In this document: positions 24,958 to 33,613 of the stretch, in pieces
Layout: the number at the start of each line of letters is the position of its first letter
Position numbering within the stretch: the stretch's first letter is position 1
NCBI GenBank assembly: GCA_039029355.1
Contig: JBCCGI010000050.1
Coordinates: forward strand, 1-60,210
DNA from: JBCCGI01 sp039029355
Lineage (GTDB): Bacteria; Planctomycetota; UBA1135; GCA-002686595
DNA length: 60,210 nucleotides
Direction of reading: 5' to 3'
Position numbers and translations under genes: made by a program
Notes under the pieces: model-generated
The model's database searches: none
Told to the model about the DNA's origin: nothing
Seen by the model: only the letters and a program-made list of their open reading frames with translations

Positions 24958-24972
24958 ATCCACGTGGATAGT
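24940..24972. promoter_or_regulatory. Two overlapping perfect 18-bp palindromes, candidate TetR operators
   Basis: AGTATCCAGCTGGATACT (24940-24957) and ACTATCCACGTGGATAGT (24955-24972) are each perfectly self-complementary. They share three bases, and their centres are 15 bp apart. Common core: TATCCA-N2-TGGATA. They overlap the predicted -10 and start point of the efflux operon, so binding would block transcription. The only regulator gene adjacent is the TetR gene that ends 148 bases upstream. Confidence 0.8.
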
Positions 24973-25000
24973 GCGTGAGTGACCCCCCCGGAGGCCTGCA

Positions 25001-26827
25001 ATGCAACTACTTCATCGGTGTCGACGCCGTGCGCTGTCGGCTGTGCGACGGGGCGCAGCGGCGCGCCCTTGGGGGAGGGCGCTGGCGGCGATCCCGCTGG
25101 TCGGCCTGGCCGGCTGTGAGCGGGCCGAGGTCGCCGGCGCCGGTCCGGCCCCCACGCCGGTGACGGTCGCGGCGCTCCGGACCGGCATACCGCGCAGCGA
25201 GACCCTGGTCGCCGGCGTCGTCGAGCCGTACCGCCGCTCGGACGCCAGCCTGGACGTCTCGGGGCTCGTGATCGAGGTCGCCGACCTCGGGGAGTCGGCC
25301 GAAGGCCCGCAGCTCGACGGCGCCGGGCAACTCCTGCAGGACGGCGCAGGGCGCCCCGTTCGCGAGGGGACCGTGCTCGCCGTGCTCGATCCCACCCGCT
25401 TCCGGCAGGCGGTGACCGCCGCCGAGCTCGCGCTCGGGTCGACCGACCAGCAGATCGAGGCGTTGACGGTGGAGCTCGACGCCGTATATCCGGCGCGCGT
25501 CGAGAGCGCCCGCGCGACGGTCGCGGCCGCCGCGGCCGACGCCGCGTCGACGCGCGAATCCGTAGCGGCGGCCGAGGCCGAGCTCGAGCTCGCCCGCACG
25601 ACGGTGGAGCGGGATCGGGTGCTCATCCAATCCGGCGCGGTGGCGCAGTCGGTGCTCGACCAAAGCGAGTCGGTCTTTCGGACCGCGACCGCGAGCCTCG
25701 CCCAGGCCCGCGCGACGCTCGACGCCGCGCTGCAGAGCCAGGAGTCCGCGATCGCCGCCCTGGCCGAGACCGAGGGCAGCTTCCGCGTGCGTCAGGCCGA
25801 CCGCGAAGCGCTCAAGGCCTCGCGGGCCGAGCAGCTCAACGCGCTCGAGCAGGCCCAGACGGACCTCAGCTCCAGCGTGCTCCGGGCCCCGTTCCAGGGG
25901 CGCGTCACCGCCCGCCACGTCGAGCGCGGGTCGTACGCGAACGCGGGCACGCCGATCGTCGAGCTGACCATGGAGACCGCCGTGAAGGTCGTGATCACGG
26001 TGTCGGCGCGCCAGGAACGCGACATCGCGCTCGGCATGCAGATGCCGATCTACGCGAGCCTCGCCGACGCCGAGGCGACGCCCTTCGTCGGGACGGTGTT
26101 CGAGAAGACGAGCGTGGCGGACCGCGGCACGCGGACCTTCCGGATCGGGCTCATCCTGCCGAACCCGCTGCTGGAGGGCGAAGGCGCGCCTGCCGCCGGG
26201 GAGGCGGCGTCGATCGGCGACCTGTTCCCCGTCGTGCGGTGGCCGGGGACACCCGCCGACCACCTCTACGTCAACGTCGCGTGCACCTTCGTCCGCGACG
26301 GCCGGACCTCGGTCCTCGCGCTGCCGGGCGTTGCGGATCGGCCCGCCGGGGCGGGCTCGCTGCAGGTGCCCCGCGCGATCCCGGTGTCCTTCCACGACGA
26401 CTGGCAGCAGCTGGACACCTGGACCCTGCGGCGGATCGAGGCCAACCCGGACCTGCGGGAAGGCGACACGCTGATCCTGCACCCCGCCGTGACCGACGAG
26501 GCGGGGATCGTCGTCGGCTCGCCCCAGTACACCTTCCGCCCCGGCGACGTCGTCCGGGTGGGGCTGGCCGCGGCCTTGCCCGAGCCCGGGTTCTGGGTGC
26601 CGGCCACCGCCCTCGTGCCGCGGAGCGGCGCCACCCTGCTGTTCCTCGTGCGGGAGGGCGGCGCGACGGAGGTCGCGGTGGACGTGCTCGAGAGCTCGGG
26701 GGGCTTCCGGCGGGTGGCCGCTCCGGAGCTGTCCGAGGGCGCCTCCGTAGTCGTGCGCGGGATGCAGTACCTGTCGGACGGCGACGCGGTGACGAGCCGT
26801 CCGGCGGCGCGCGAGGGCGAGCGATGA
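25001..26827 (+). CDS. RND efflux periplasmic adaptor (membrane fusion) lipoprotein
   Basis: A 608-residue adaptor of the HlyD/AcrA type. It has an arginine-rich N-terminal region, then a lipobox LVGLAGC (Cys39). Two half-motifs of the lipoyl/barrel-sandwich hybrid flank a long alpha-hairpin (~130-290, rich in Ala/Glu/Arg). The hairpin exit reads LRAPFQGRVTARHVERGSYANAGTPIVEL. Beta-barrel and membrane-proximal domains follow. It is about 200 residues longer than ordinary adaptors, with an insertion in the first lipoyl half (GESAEGPQLDGAGQLLQDGAG) and an expanded C-terminal region (residues ~400-600). It would bridge the inner-membrane pump to the outer-membrane channel. The ATG at 25001 has GGAGG six bases upstream; a GTG at 25046 would give a more usual signal length. 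The stop overlaps the pump start (ATGA). Confidence 0.92.
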   Translation: MQLLHRCRRRALSAVRRGAAARPWGRALAAIPLVGLAGCERAEVAGAGPAPTPVTVAALRTGIPRSETLVAGVVEPYRRSDASLDVSGLVIEVADLGESAEGPQLDGAGQLLQDGAGRPVREGTVLAVLDPTRFRQAVTAAELALGSTDQQIEALTVELDAVYPARVESARATVAAAAADAASTRESVAAAEAELELARTTVERDRVLIQSGAVAQSVLDQSESVFRTATASLAQARATLDAALQSQESAIAALAETEGSFRVRQADREALKASRAEQLNALEQAQTDLSSSVLRAPFQGRVTARHVERGSYANAGTPIVELTMETAVKVVITVSARQERDIALGMQMPIYASLADAEATPFVGTVFEKTSVADRGTRTFRIGLILPNPLLEGEGAPAAGEAASIGDLFPVVRWPGTPADHLYVNVACTFVRDGRTSVLALPGVADRPAGAGSLQVPRAIPVSFHDDWQQLDTWTLRRIEANPDLREGDTLILHPAVTDEAGIVVGSPQYTFRPGDVVRVGLAAALPEPGFWVPATALVPRSGATLLFLVREGGATEVAVDVLESSGGFRRVAAPELSEGASVVVRGMQYLSDGDAVTSRPAAREGER

Positions 26828-29800
26828 GCCTCCCGAAGCTCGCCATCGCGTACAAGCCGGTCACGCTCGTGCTGATGGCCATCGTCGTGGTCTCCGGCGT
26901 GCTGACGTTCACGTCGATGCCGCGCCGCGAGGACCCGCGGATCACCATTCGAGCGGCGCTCGTCGAGACCTACTGGCCCGGCGCGTCGGCGCTCCGCATG
27001 GAGGAGCTGGTCACCGATCCGCTCGAGGACTCGATCGCGCAGATCGAGGAGGTCGACACGATCGAGAGCTTCTCGCGGACGGGCTACTCGCGGATCGACA
27101 TCACGCTCGTCGACGCGGTGCTCGAGGACACGCTGGACCAGACCTTCGACCTGATCCGCGACAAGGTGGACGCGGTCCGCGGCGTGCTGCCGGAAGGCTG
27201 CGGGCAGCCGTTCGTCAACTCGGACTTCGGCGACGTGTCCTCGGTCTGCGTCGTGATCCACACGACCGGCGAAGCGCCGGAGACCCCGTACTCGTACCGC
27301 GAGCTGGAGCTCGTCGCGGAGGATCTGGAGACCGAGCTGAAGCGGCTGGAGGCGGTCGCGAGCGTCTCGACCGTCGGCGTGCCGGACGAGACGATCACGC
27401 TCGAGATCGAGGCGGACCAGTGGGCGAAGCTGGGCCTGAGCCGCGACGAGCTCGCCGCGGCGATCGATGAGCGCAACATCGCCAACAGCGGCGCGCTGCT
27501 CGTCACCCCGGAGCGTCGCTTCCCGATCCGCCCCACCGGCGAGCTCCTGTCCACGGACGAGATCGGGAGCGTGCCCATCCGTTCCGTGGAGGGCGAGCGG
27601 TCCGTCACGATCCGAGACCTGCCCTTCTCGATCACGCGCGGCCCGGAGGACCCCCTGCGGAGCCTGGTGCGCTTCCACTCGCCGAGCGATCGCGCCGAGC
27701 GGGCCCTGATGCTCGGCATCACGATGAAGGAGGGCCGCAACGTCGTCCAGCTCGGTGCCGAGATCGACGCGGCCGTCCAGCGCTTCCGCGAGACCTCGCT
27801 CCCGGCGGGCCTCGACGTGTCGCGCATCAACGACCTGCCGCGGCAGGTCGACTCGCTCATCGCCGACTTCATCGAGAGCCTCTGGCAGGCGATCGTCATC
27901 GTGCTGCTGGTCGCCTGGATCATGATGGGCTGGCGTCCGGCCCTCGTGATGGCCACCGCCATCCCGCTCTGCATGATCTCGGCGATCGCCGTCGTGCCCT
28001 ACTTCGGAGTCGAGCTGGAGCAGTTCACGATCGCGTCCCTGATCATCGTCCTGGGGATGGTCGTCGACAACGCGATCGTCGTCACCGACAACGCGCAGCG
28101 CCTGATGAACGAGGGGCGGCCGAGGGAGCAGGCGTCGGTCGAGGGAGCCAACACGCTCAACCGCTCGATCCTGTCCTCGACCCTGACGACCGTCAGCGCG
28201 TTCCTCCCGATGGTGACCATGGCCGGGGCCTCGGGCGAGTACGTCCGCAGCCTCCCCATCGTCGTGTCGGCGACGCTGCTCAGCAGCTATCTCGTCGCGA
28301 TGACCGTGACGCCGATGATGTGCTCGTGGATCCTGCGCCCCAAGGTCCAGGCGTCGGCGAAGACGTCGCGGGTGGGTGAGGTCTACACCGCGCTGATCCA
28401 CAAGTGCGTGTCCTATCGGGTAGTCACGCTCTCGGCCGCGGGGCTCGCCGTGCTGATGTCGCTGGGGCTGATGCCGGTCGTCGGGACGGCGTTCTTCCCC
28501 GGAGGCGTTCGCGACCAGCTGTTCGTCCACGTGACCGCGCCGGTCGGCACGTCGCTCGAGGCCACCGAGGCCATCGCGGCGCAGGTCGAAGAGGCCATCC
28601 TTCGGACGAGCGCCGCCGACGAGACGGAGCGGCTCGTCAACGCGACGACGTTCGTGGGGAGCGGCGGGCCCCGGCTCATCCTGTCGCTCGAGCCCGAGCA
28701 CAGCGTCCCGCACTACGCCATGATCCTGGTCAACACGGCCGACGCGAACCTCAGCCGCGGGTGGGTCGAGCAGCTCCGGGCCGAGGTGGCGACGATCCCG
28801 GGCGCTCGGATCGACGTGCGCCCGTTCATGACCGGGCCGCCGGTCGAGAACCCGGTCGCGTTCCGCTTCCTCGGACGGGACGTCGAGGTCATGCGCGCCG
28901 TGTGCCGCGACATGCTGACCGCCTTCGGCGAGACGCCCGGCACCGTGATGCCGGCCGACGACTGGGGCGAGATGGTCCACACCGTCGACGTCGACGTCGA
29001 CGCGGACCGGGCCTATCTGGCGGGCGTGACGAGCCGCTCGATCTCGCAAGAGCTCGACCTGCTCTACGCCGGCGGCCGGCTGACCACCTTCCGCGAGGGC
29101 GACCATCTCGTCGACGTGCAGCTGCGGCTCACGCGCGCCGAGCGGGAGTCCCTGGAGGGCCTCGACCAGGCGTCGATTCCGGCCTCGGGAGGCAGGATTC
29201 CGCTCGCCGCCGTCGCGGACATCGGCGCGGGCTTCGAGTACGGCGCGATCGCGAGATACAACCGCGAGCGCTGCCTGACGGTCGGCTCCCAGGTCGCCGA
29301 CGGCTTCCTGGCCAACAACATCACCGCGTCCCTGCAGACGCGCCTAGAGGGGCTGGTCGAGTCGCTGCCGCTCGGGTACCGACTCGAGGTCGGCGGCGAG
29401 GCCGAGGAGTCGGTCGAGTCGCAGCAGAAGATCCAGGCCGCGTTCTCGATCAGCGTGATCCTGATCTTCCTCGTGCTGTTGATTCAGTACAACTCGATGC
29501 TCAAGCCGCTGGTCGTGCTCACGGCGTTTCCGCTCGCCCTGATCGGAGCGATGCTGGGGCTCTTCTTCAGCGGGTGGCCGCTCGGCTTCATGCCGCTGCT
29601 CGGTGTGGTCGCGCTCGGCGGGACCGTGATCAACAACGCCATCGTGCTCATCGACTTCATCGAGTCGATGGTCGCGGAGGGCACCGAGCTCCGCGAGGCG
29701 GTCGCGCGATCCGGCCTCGTCCGCATGAAGCCGATCCTGCTGACCACGCTAACGACGATCGGCGGGCTGCTGCCGCTGGCTCTCTTCGGCGGGCCGATGT

Positions 29801-29922
29801 GGGCGGGGATGTCGTGGGCGATGATCGGAGGGCTGAGCCTGTCCACCGCCCTGACGCTCTTGGTGATTCCAACGATCTACGTGCTCTGCGCGGAGCGCTT
29901 CGGCATGAGGACGTCGTCATGA
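26824..29922 (+). CDS. RND-superfamily efflux permease
   Basis: A 1032-residue inner-membrane pump, normal length for the AcrB/MexF class. Membrane helix 1 is at residues ~12-30, followed by the first periplasmic half with YWPGASALRMEELVTDPLED (the porter domain entry motif). Helices 2-6 follow, with GMVVDNAIVVTDNAQRLMNEG as helix 4 carrying the proton-relay Asp; the second Asp of AcrB is Asn here. The second repeat ends with GGTVINNAIVLIDFIE and LLTTLTTIGGLLPLALFGGP. It would use proton-motive force to expel amphiphilic compounds. It is coupled by ATGA overlaps to the adaptor upstream and the channel gene downstream. The substrate cannot be predicted. Confidence 0.96.
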   Translation: MSLPKLAIAYKPVTLVLMAIVVVSGVLTFTSMPRREDPRITIRAALVETYWPGASALRMEELVTDPLEDSIAQIEEVDTIESFSRTGYSRIDITLVDAVLEDTLDQTFDLIRDKVDAVRGVLPEGCGQPFVNSDFGDVSSVCVVIHTTGEAPETPYSYRELELVAEDLETELKRLEAVASVSTVGVPDETITLEIEADQWAKLGLSRDELAAAIDERNIANSGALLVTPERRFPIRPTGELLSTDEIGSVPIRSVEGERSVTIRDLPFSITRGPEDPLRSLVRFHSPSDRAERALMLGITMKEGRNVVQLGAEIDAAVQRFRETSLPAGLDVSRINDLPRQVDSLIADFIESLWQAIVIVLLVAWIMMGWRPALVMATAIPLCMISAIAVVPYFGVELEQFTIASLIIVLGMVVDNAIVVTDNAQRLMNEGRPREQASVEGANTLNRSILSSTLTTVSAFLPMVTMAGASGEYVRSLPIVVSATLLSSYLVAMTVTPMMCSWILRPKVQASAKTSRVGEVYTALIHKCVSYRVVTLSAAGLAVLMSLGLMPVVGTAFFPGGVRDQLFVHVTAPVGTSLEATEAIAAQVEEAILRTSAADETERLVNATTFVGSGGPRLILSLEPEHSVPHYAMILVNTADANLSRGWVEQLRAEVATIPGARIDVRPFMTGPPVENPVAFRFLGRDVEVMRAVCRDMLTAFGETPGTVMPADDWGEMVHTVDVDVDADRAYLAGVTSRSISQELDLLYAGGRLTTFREGDHLVDVQLRLTRAERESLEGLDQASIPASGGRIPLAAVADIGAGFEYGAIARYNRERCLTVGSQVADGFLANNITASLQTRLEGLVESLPLGYRLEVGGEAEESVESQQKIQAAFSISVILIFLVLLIQYNSMLKPLVVLTAFPLALIGAMLGLFFSGWPLGFMPLLGVVALGGTVINNAIVLIDFIESMVAEGTELREAVARSGLVRMKPILLTTLTTIGGLLPLALFGGPMWAGMSWAMIGGLSLSTALTLLVIPTIYVLCAERFGMRTSS

Positions 29923-31379
29923 GAGGGCTGAGCTGGGCGATCGGCGCGGCCGCCGTGGCCGGCCTTGCGGGCTGCGAGGCCATCGGCCCGGACTACGAGC
30001 ACCCGGTCGTTCGAACCGATCCGCTGTGGGCGGGCAGCTCGGACGCCGCCTTCAACTCCGCCGATCCCGAGTCGATCGAGACGTGGTGGGAGGCCCTCGG
30101 CGACGCCACCCTCAACGGGCTCGTCGACCGGGCCTTCGCTTCCAACCTGGACCTGGGGGCCGCGGTCCAGCGCGTGCGGCAGGTGGCCGCTCTGCGGGGC
30201 ATCGCGGTGGGGCAGCGCTTCCCCGATCTCGATGGTACGGGCTCGTACACGACCGAGCGCCAGGGGCAGAACGGCTTCCCGGAGCTGCCCGAGCCCGAGG
30301 AGTTCGAGTCCGCCGCGCTCGGGCTCGAGTTCGGGTGGGAGCTCGACGTGTGGGGGCGCGTGCGGAGGCTGGTCGAGGCCGCCGACGCGGACCTGGCGGC
30401 GACGGTCGAGGACCTGCACGACGTGCGGCTGCTGCTGGCGGCCGAGGTCGCCTCCGAGTACGTCGGGCTGCGGACCGCGCAGGAGCGGCTGGAGGTCGCA
30501 CGGCGCAACATCGAGATCCAGCGGCAGAGCCTGGAGCTCACGACGGTTCGCTTCCAGAACGGCGCGGCCCCGCAGCTCGATGTGGCGCAGGCCGAGACGA
30601 ACCTCGCGAACACGGAGGCCGAGCTGCCGTCGCTCCGGGGCGACGAGCGCGAGCGGGCGCTGCGCCTCTCGGTGCTGCTCGGCGAGGCTCCCACCGCGCT
30701 GCTCGACGAGCTGCGCGACCCGGGCGCGATCCCCGCGCCGCCGGCGGCGATCGCGGTCGGGATTCCCGCCGACGTCCTCAGGCGCCGGCCGGACGTGCGC
30801 TCGGCCGAGCGGGCCCTGGCCGCCGAGGTGGCTCGGATCGGGGTCGAGCTCGGAGACCTCTACCCGCGCTTCAGCCTCGCGGGCTCCATGCAGTTCACCT
30901 CGACCGACTCCGGCTCGCTCTTCGACAGCGAGAGCTTCGGCTTCGGCCTGGGGCCCGGCGTCTTCTGGAACCTGTTCGACGGCGGCCGCGTGCGGAACGA
31001 GCTCCGGGCTCAGGAGGCCCTGGCGGACGTAGCGCTGCTCAGCTACCGGTCGACGGTGCTCGGGGCTCTGGAAGACGTGGAGGCGGCGATGTTCCGACAC
31101 GCGCGCCAGCTCGAGCGGGCCGACGCCTTCCGGCGCGCCTCCGGCTCGGCGGAGCGGTCGGCCGAGCTCTCCCGCGCGCTGTACCTGGAGGGGCGGAGCA
31201 GCTTCCAGAACGTGCTCGACAGCGAGCGCGAGCTGTTCGCCGCCCAGGACAACCTGATCCTGAGTCGATCTGAGGCGACGGCGACCTACATCTCGCTGCA
31301 GCGCTCGCTCGGCGGGGGATGGTCGCCGGCCGCGGGGCAAGCCGACCGAGCGGAGGACGCCGATGGAGCGGGGGGGTAG
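29919..31379 (+). CDS. Outer-membrane efflux factor, NodT/OprM-type lipoprotein
   Basis: A 486-residue TolC-like protein. The lipoprotein signal ends AGLAGC (Cys19). The mature N-terminus GPDYEHP is the usual OprM/NodT opening, followed by WWEALGDATLNGLVDRAFASNLDL and two internally similar halves rich in Ala/Glu/Leu coiled-coil. Motifs IPADVLRRRPDVRSAERALAA and GPGVFWNLFDGGRVRNELRA are family hallmarks. Anchored in the outer membrane, it forms the exit duct for the RND pump. It starts in the pump's stop codon (ATGA). The end overlaps the ion-channel gene by 17 bases. Confidence 0.96.
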   Translation: MRGLSWAIGAAAVAGLAGCEAIGPDYEHPVVRTDPLWAGSSDAAFNSADPESIETWWEALGDATLNGLVDRAFASNLDLGAAVQRVRQVAALRGIAVGQRFPDLDGTGSYTTERQGQNGFPELPEPEEFESAALGLEFGWELDVWGRVRRLVEAADADLAATVEDLHDVRLLLAAEVASEYVGLRTAQERLEVARRNIEIQRQSLELTTVRFQNGAAPQLDVAQAETNLANTEAELPSLRGDERERALRLSVLLGEAPTALLDELRDPGAIPAPPAAIAVGIPADVLRRRPDVRSAERALAAEVARIGVELGDLYPRFSLAGSMQFTSTDSGSLFDSESFGFGLGPGVFWNLFDGGRVRNELRAQEALADVALLSYRSTVLGALEDVEAAMFRHARQLERADAFRRASGSAERSAELSRALYLEGRSSFQNVLDSERELFAAQDNLILSRSEATATYISLQRSLGGGWSPAAGQADRAEDADGAGG

Positions 31380-32070
31380 CGCTCGCGAGGGAGCCGGCCC
31401 GCTCCCCGCGCACGGCGGGTTGCTGGTCCTGACGGCGCACGTGTTGGTCGCGCCCTTCGGGCTGAGCGAGACCGCTTCGCCCCTCGCTGTGTTCCTCGAG
31501 GCGACGCTCTTCGCGGTCCTCGTCGTCGTCCTGATCGGGGTGGCGGCCCACCGCGTGCAGCTGCTGGTCTGCCTCGCGCTGGTGGGCGTGGCCACGGCGA
31601 TTCGCCTGGTCGCTCCCGCGGACGCGGCCGTGCCCCAGGCGAGCGCCGACGCCGCGCTCGTCGGCTGCGGCGCCGTTGCGATGTGGAGATCCGTGAGCTT
31701 GATCCTGCGCACCTTCAGCCTGAGCGGCGCGCTGATCTCGGCGTCGATCGGCCTGTACCTGCTCGCCGGAATCACCTGGGCGCTCGCCTTTCACGCGGTC
31801 GCGATCCTGCAGCCGGGGTCCTTCGCGCTGGCCGGCACGCCGGCCGAGGCGACGCCGGCGGACCTCTACTTCTTCAGCTTCGTGACGCTGACGACGCTCG
31901 GGTATGGCGACATCAGCCCGGTCCTCCCGTTCGCGCGCTCGCTCGCGGTGATCGAGGCCGTCTTCGGGCAGGTCTTTCTCGTGGCCCTGCTGGGCCGAAT
32001 CGTCTCCGTCCAGGTCGCGGGCATGCAGACGGCCGCGAACCGCGAAACCGAACCAGGGAGAGCTCCGTGA
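31363..32070 (+). CDS. Potassium-channel-like membrane protein
   Basis: A 235-residue integral membrane protein. Three hydrophobic stretches cover residues ~20-110, followed by a two-helix pore module: LISASIGLYLLAGITWALAFH, pore helix and selectivity filter TLTTLGYGDISPV, then VIEAVFGQVFLVALLGRIV. TLGYGD is the canonical K+ filter. No RCK or cyclic-nucleotide domain is present. The ATG at 31363 has a strong GGAGG site and lies inside the outer-membrane factor gene, so it is expressed with the pump. A K+ leak or voltage effect on the pump's driving force is possible, but that is my inference. It ends by overlapping the SDR start (GTGA). Confidence 0.88.
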   Translation: MERGGSAREGAGPLPAHGGLLVLTAHVLVAPFGLSETASPLAVFLEATLFAVLVVVLIGVAAHRVQLLVCLALVGVATAIRLVAPADAAVPQASADAALVGCGAVAMWRSVSLILRTFSLSGALISASIGLYLLAGITWALAFHAVAILQPGSFALAGTPAEATPADLYFFSFVTLTTLGYGDISPVLPFARSLAVIEAVFGQVFLVALLGRIVSVQVAGMQTAANRETEPGRAP

Positions 32071-32948
32071 GCGAGAACGCAGAAGAGATGCAGACCGACA
32101 CCGGCTGGACCGTGCTCACCGGATCGACGGGGGGGCTCGGCGCGGAGATCGTCGCTCAGCTGGCCGCACGAGGTCGGGCGATGGTGTGGATCAACAGGTC
32201 CGCGGCGAAGGCGGAGGCGCAACGCACGCGCCTCCTCGCGCAGCATCCGGAGCTGAAGGTCGAGCTGGTCGCCGCCAACCTCATGGACACCGGCCAGATC
32301 GCGACCGCCGCCGCGGCGATCGACTCGATCCCCGGTCGGATCGACGCGCTCTACAACAACTCCGGGGTCCTTACCGCCGAGAAGGTCCTGAGCGCGCAGG
32401 GCGTTGAGTCGCAGTTCGCGGTCAACACGTTGGCCCCGTATCAGCTGCTCCGCGCACTGCAGGGGAGGATGGCGCGGCCCGCCGCGGATCCTCCCGCTAT
32501 GGTCGTCAACCTCTCGTCGAGCGTGATCCAACGGCTCAAGACGCTCGACGTGGGGGAGCTTGCGGATCCCCCGCGGGTCGGCGGGCTGATGAGCACCTAT
32601 GCGCAGACCAAGTTGGCCGTCACCGCACTGGCTCCGGCGCTCGCGGACGAGCTCAAGGCCGACAACATCCTGATCCGCGCCATCGACCCCGGCGCGACCA
32701 AGACCGCGATGACCACCGGCGGGAGCTCCGGGATGCCGAGACTCCTGTCGTGGCTCGCGCCGCTGCTCTTTCGGCCCGCCGACGAGCAGGCGGCCAAGCT
32801 GGTCGAGAGCGCCGATCCCGCCGCCCACGAGTCGCGCACCGGCGTCTTTGTCGGCAACCGACGCGTACGGAAGATGCCTCGGCCGGCGGCGGACCCGGCG
32901 GTGCAGACGGAGCTCGTCGCCCTGTTGGATGGACTGCTGTCTCGCTGA
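32067..32948 (+). CDS. Short-chain dehydrogenase/reductase
   Basis: A 293-residue SDR. The Rossmann TGxxxGxG motif appears as TGSTGGLG (18-25), the NNAG equivalent as NNSG, the catalytic Ser in VNLSSSV, and Tyr178/Lys182 in STYAQTK. The C-terminal extension (FVGNRRVRKMPRPA) resembles retinol/protochlorophyllide-type reductases. Basic residues after beta2 (NRSAAKAEAQRTR) suggest NADP(H). I prefer the GTG at 32067 (GTGA overlap, AGGGAGAG site), though ATG at 32088 is possible. Being in the efflux operon it may reduce a toxic aldehyde or ketone that the pump also handles; that is an inference from context. Confidence 0.9.
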   Translation: MSENAEEMQTDTGWTVLTGSTGGLGAEIVAQLAARGRAMVWINRSAAKAEAQRTRLLAQHPELKVELVAANLMDTGQIATAAAAIDSIPGRIDALYNNSGVLTAEKVLSAQGVESQFAVNTLAPYQLLRALQGRMARPAADPPAMVVNLSSSVIQRLKTLDVGELADPPRVGGLMSTYAQTKLAVTALAPALADELKADNILIRAIDPGATKTAMTTGGSSGMPRLLSWLAPLLFRPADEQAAKLVESADPAAHESRTGVFVGNRRVRKMPRPAADPAVQTELVALLDGLLSR

Positions 32949-33010
32949 CCGCGGGCTCGGCCGAGCTCCCGCCATTCCCCTTACCACCCTTCGATCCCGT
33001 GCCTGGCGCC

Positions 33011-33481
33011 ATGTACAAAACGCTCTGCTATCTCGTCGCGATCTGCCTTGTTGGCTGCGCGAGCGTCCCTTCCGTGCAGCGAGTCGATACGCCCGACTTG
33101 AGCTCCGAGGTCGGCCCCGAGACGATCCGCGTCTTCGTCCTCCGCAGCGAACAGGCGACGGGCGGCGGGCGGGCCGTGATCGTCTACGACAGCCACCGTG
33201 AGATCGGCCGGCTCGGGAAGGGCGCCCATCTGGCCTGGGACCACCCCGCGAGCCGTCGCCTGCTGCGCGTGGTCTTCGACCGCCCGGCGCTGGACGGCGG
33301 CGTGCTCGAGACCCTGGTCGACCACAACGCCGAGGGGGGGCAGACGGTGTACTACGAGGTCGCGCTGCGGGGGCCGCTCGAGAGCGCGGCGGGGACCCCG
33401 GTGGTCACGCGGCTCGACGGCGTCCAGGGGGCAGAGCTCGTCGAGCGATCCGCGCAGGCCGCCTTCGAGCGAGGCCGCTGA
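33011..33481 (+). CDS. Small lipoprotein of unknown function
   Basis: A 156-residue secreted lipoprotein: signal YLVAICLVGC (Cys16). The mature region is beta-rich (TIRVFVLRSEQ, AVIVYDSHREIGRLGKGAHLAWD). The layout resembles DUF2846-like lipoproteins that carry YDx5IGx4G strands, but I do not assign it firmly. It lies 62 bases after the SDR gene on the same strand and may be the last gene of the efflux operon. The ATG at 33011 fits the signal peptide. Confidence 0.75.
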   Translation: MYKTLCYLVAICLVGCASVPSVQRVDTPDLSSEVGPETIRVFVLRSEQATGGGRAVIVYDSHREIGRLGKGAHLAWDHPASRRLLRVVFDRPALDGGVLETLVDHNAEGGQTVYYEVALRGPLESAAGTPVVTRLDGVQGAELVERSAQAAFERGR

Positions 33482-33613
33482 GGCCGAGCCAGAGGGGCCC
33501 CCGGCGCGCGCTGGCGGGGCGCAGCTAGGGTCCACGGCCGAGTGCGCATCGAACCTGACTCGGTCCGTTCCCGGTGAGGTAACATCGCTGAGGATCGGAG
33601 GTCAGGCAGCGAT

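Noticed and set aside
26266..29106. 946-codon open frame on the minus strand within the RND genes
   Set aside because: It is antisense to well-supported adaptor and pump genes and has a His/Arg/Asp/Gln-rich nonsense composition.
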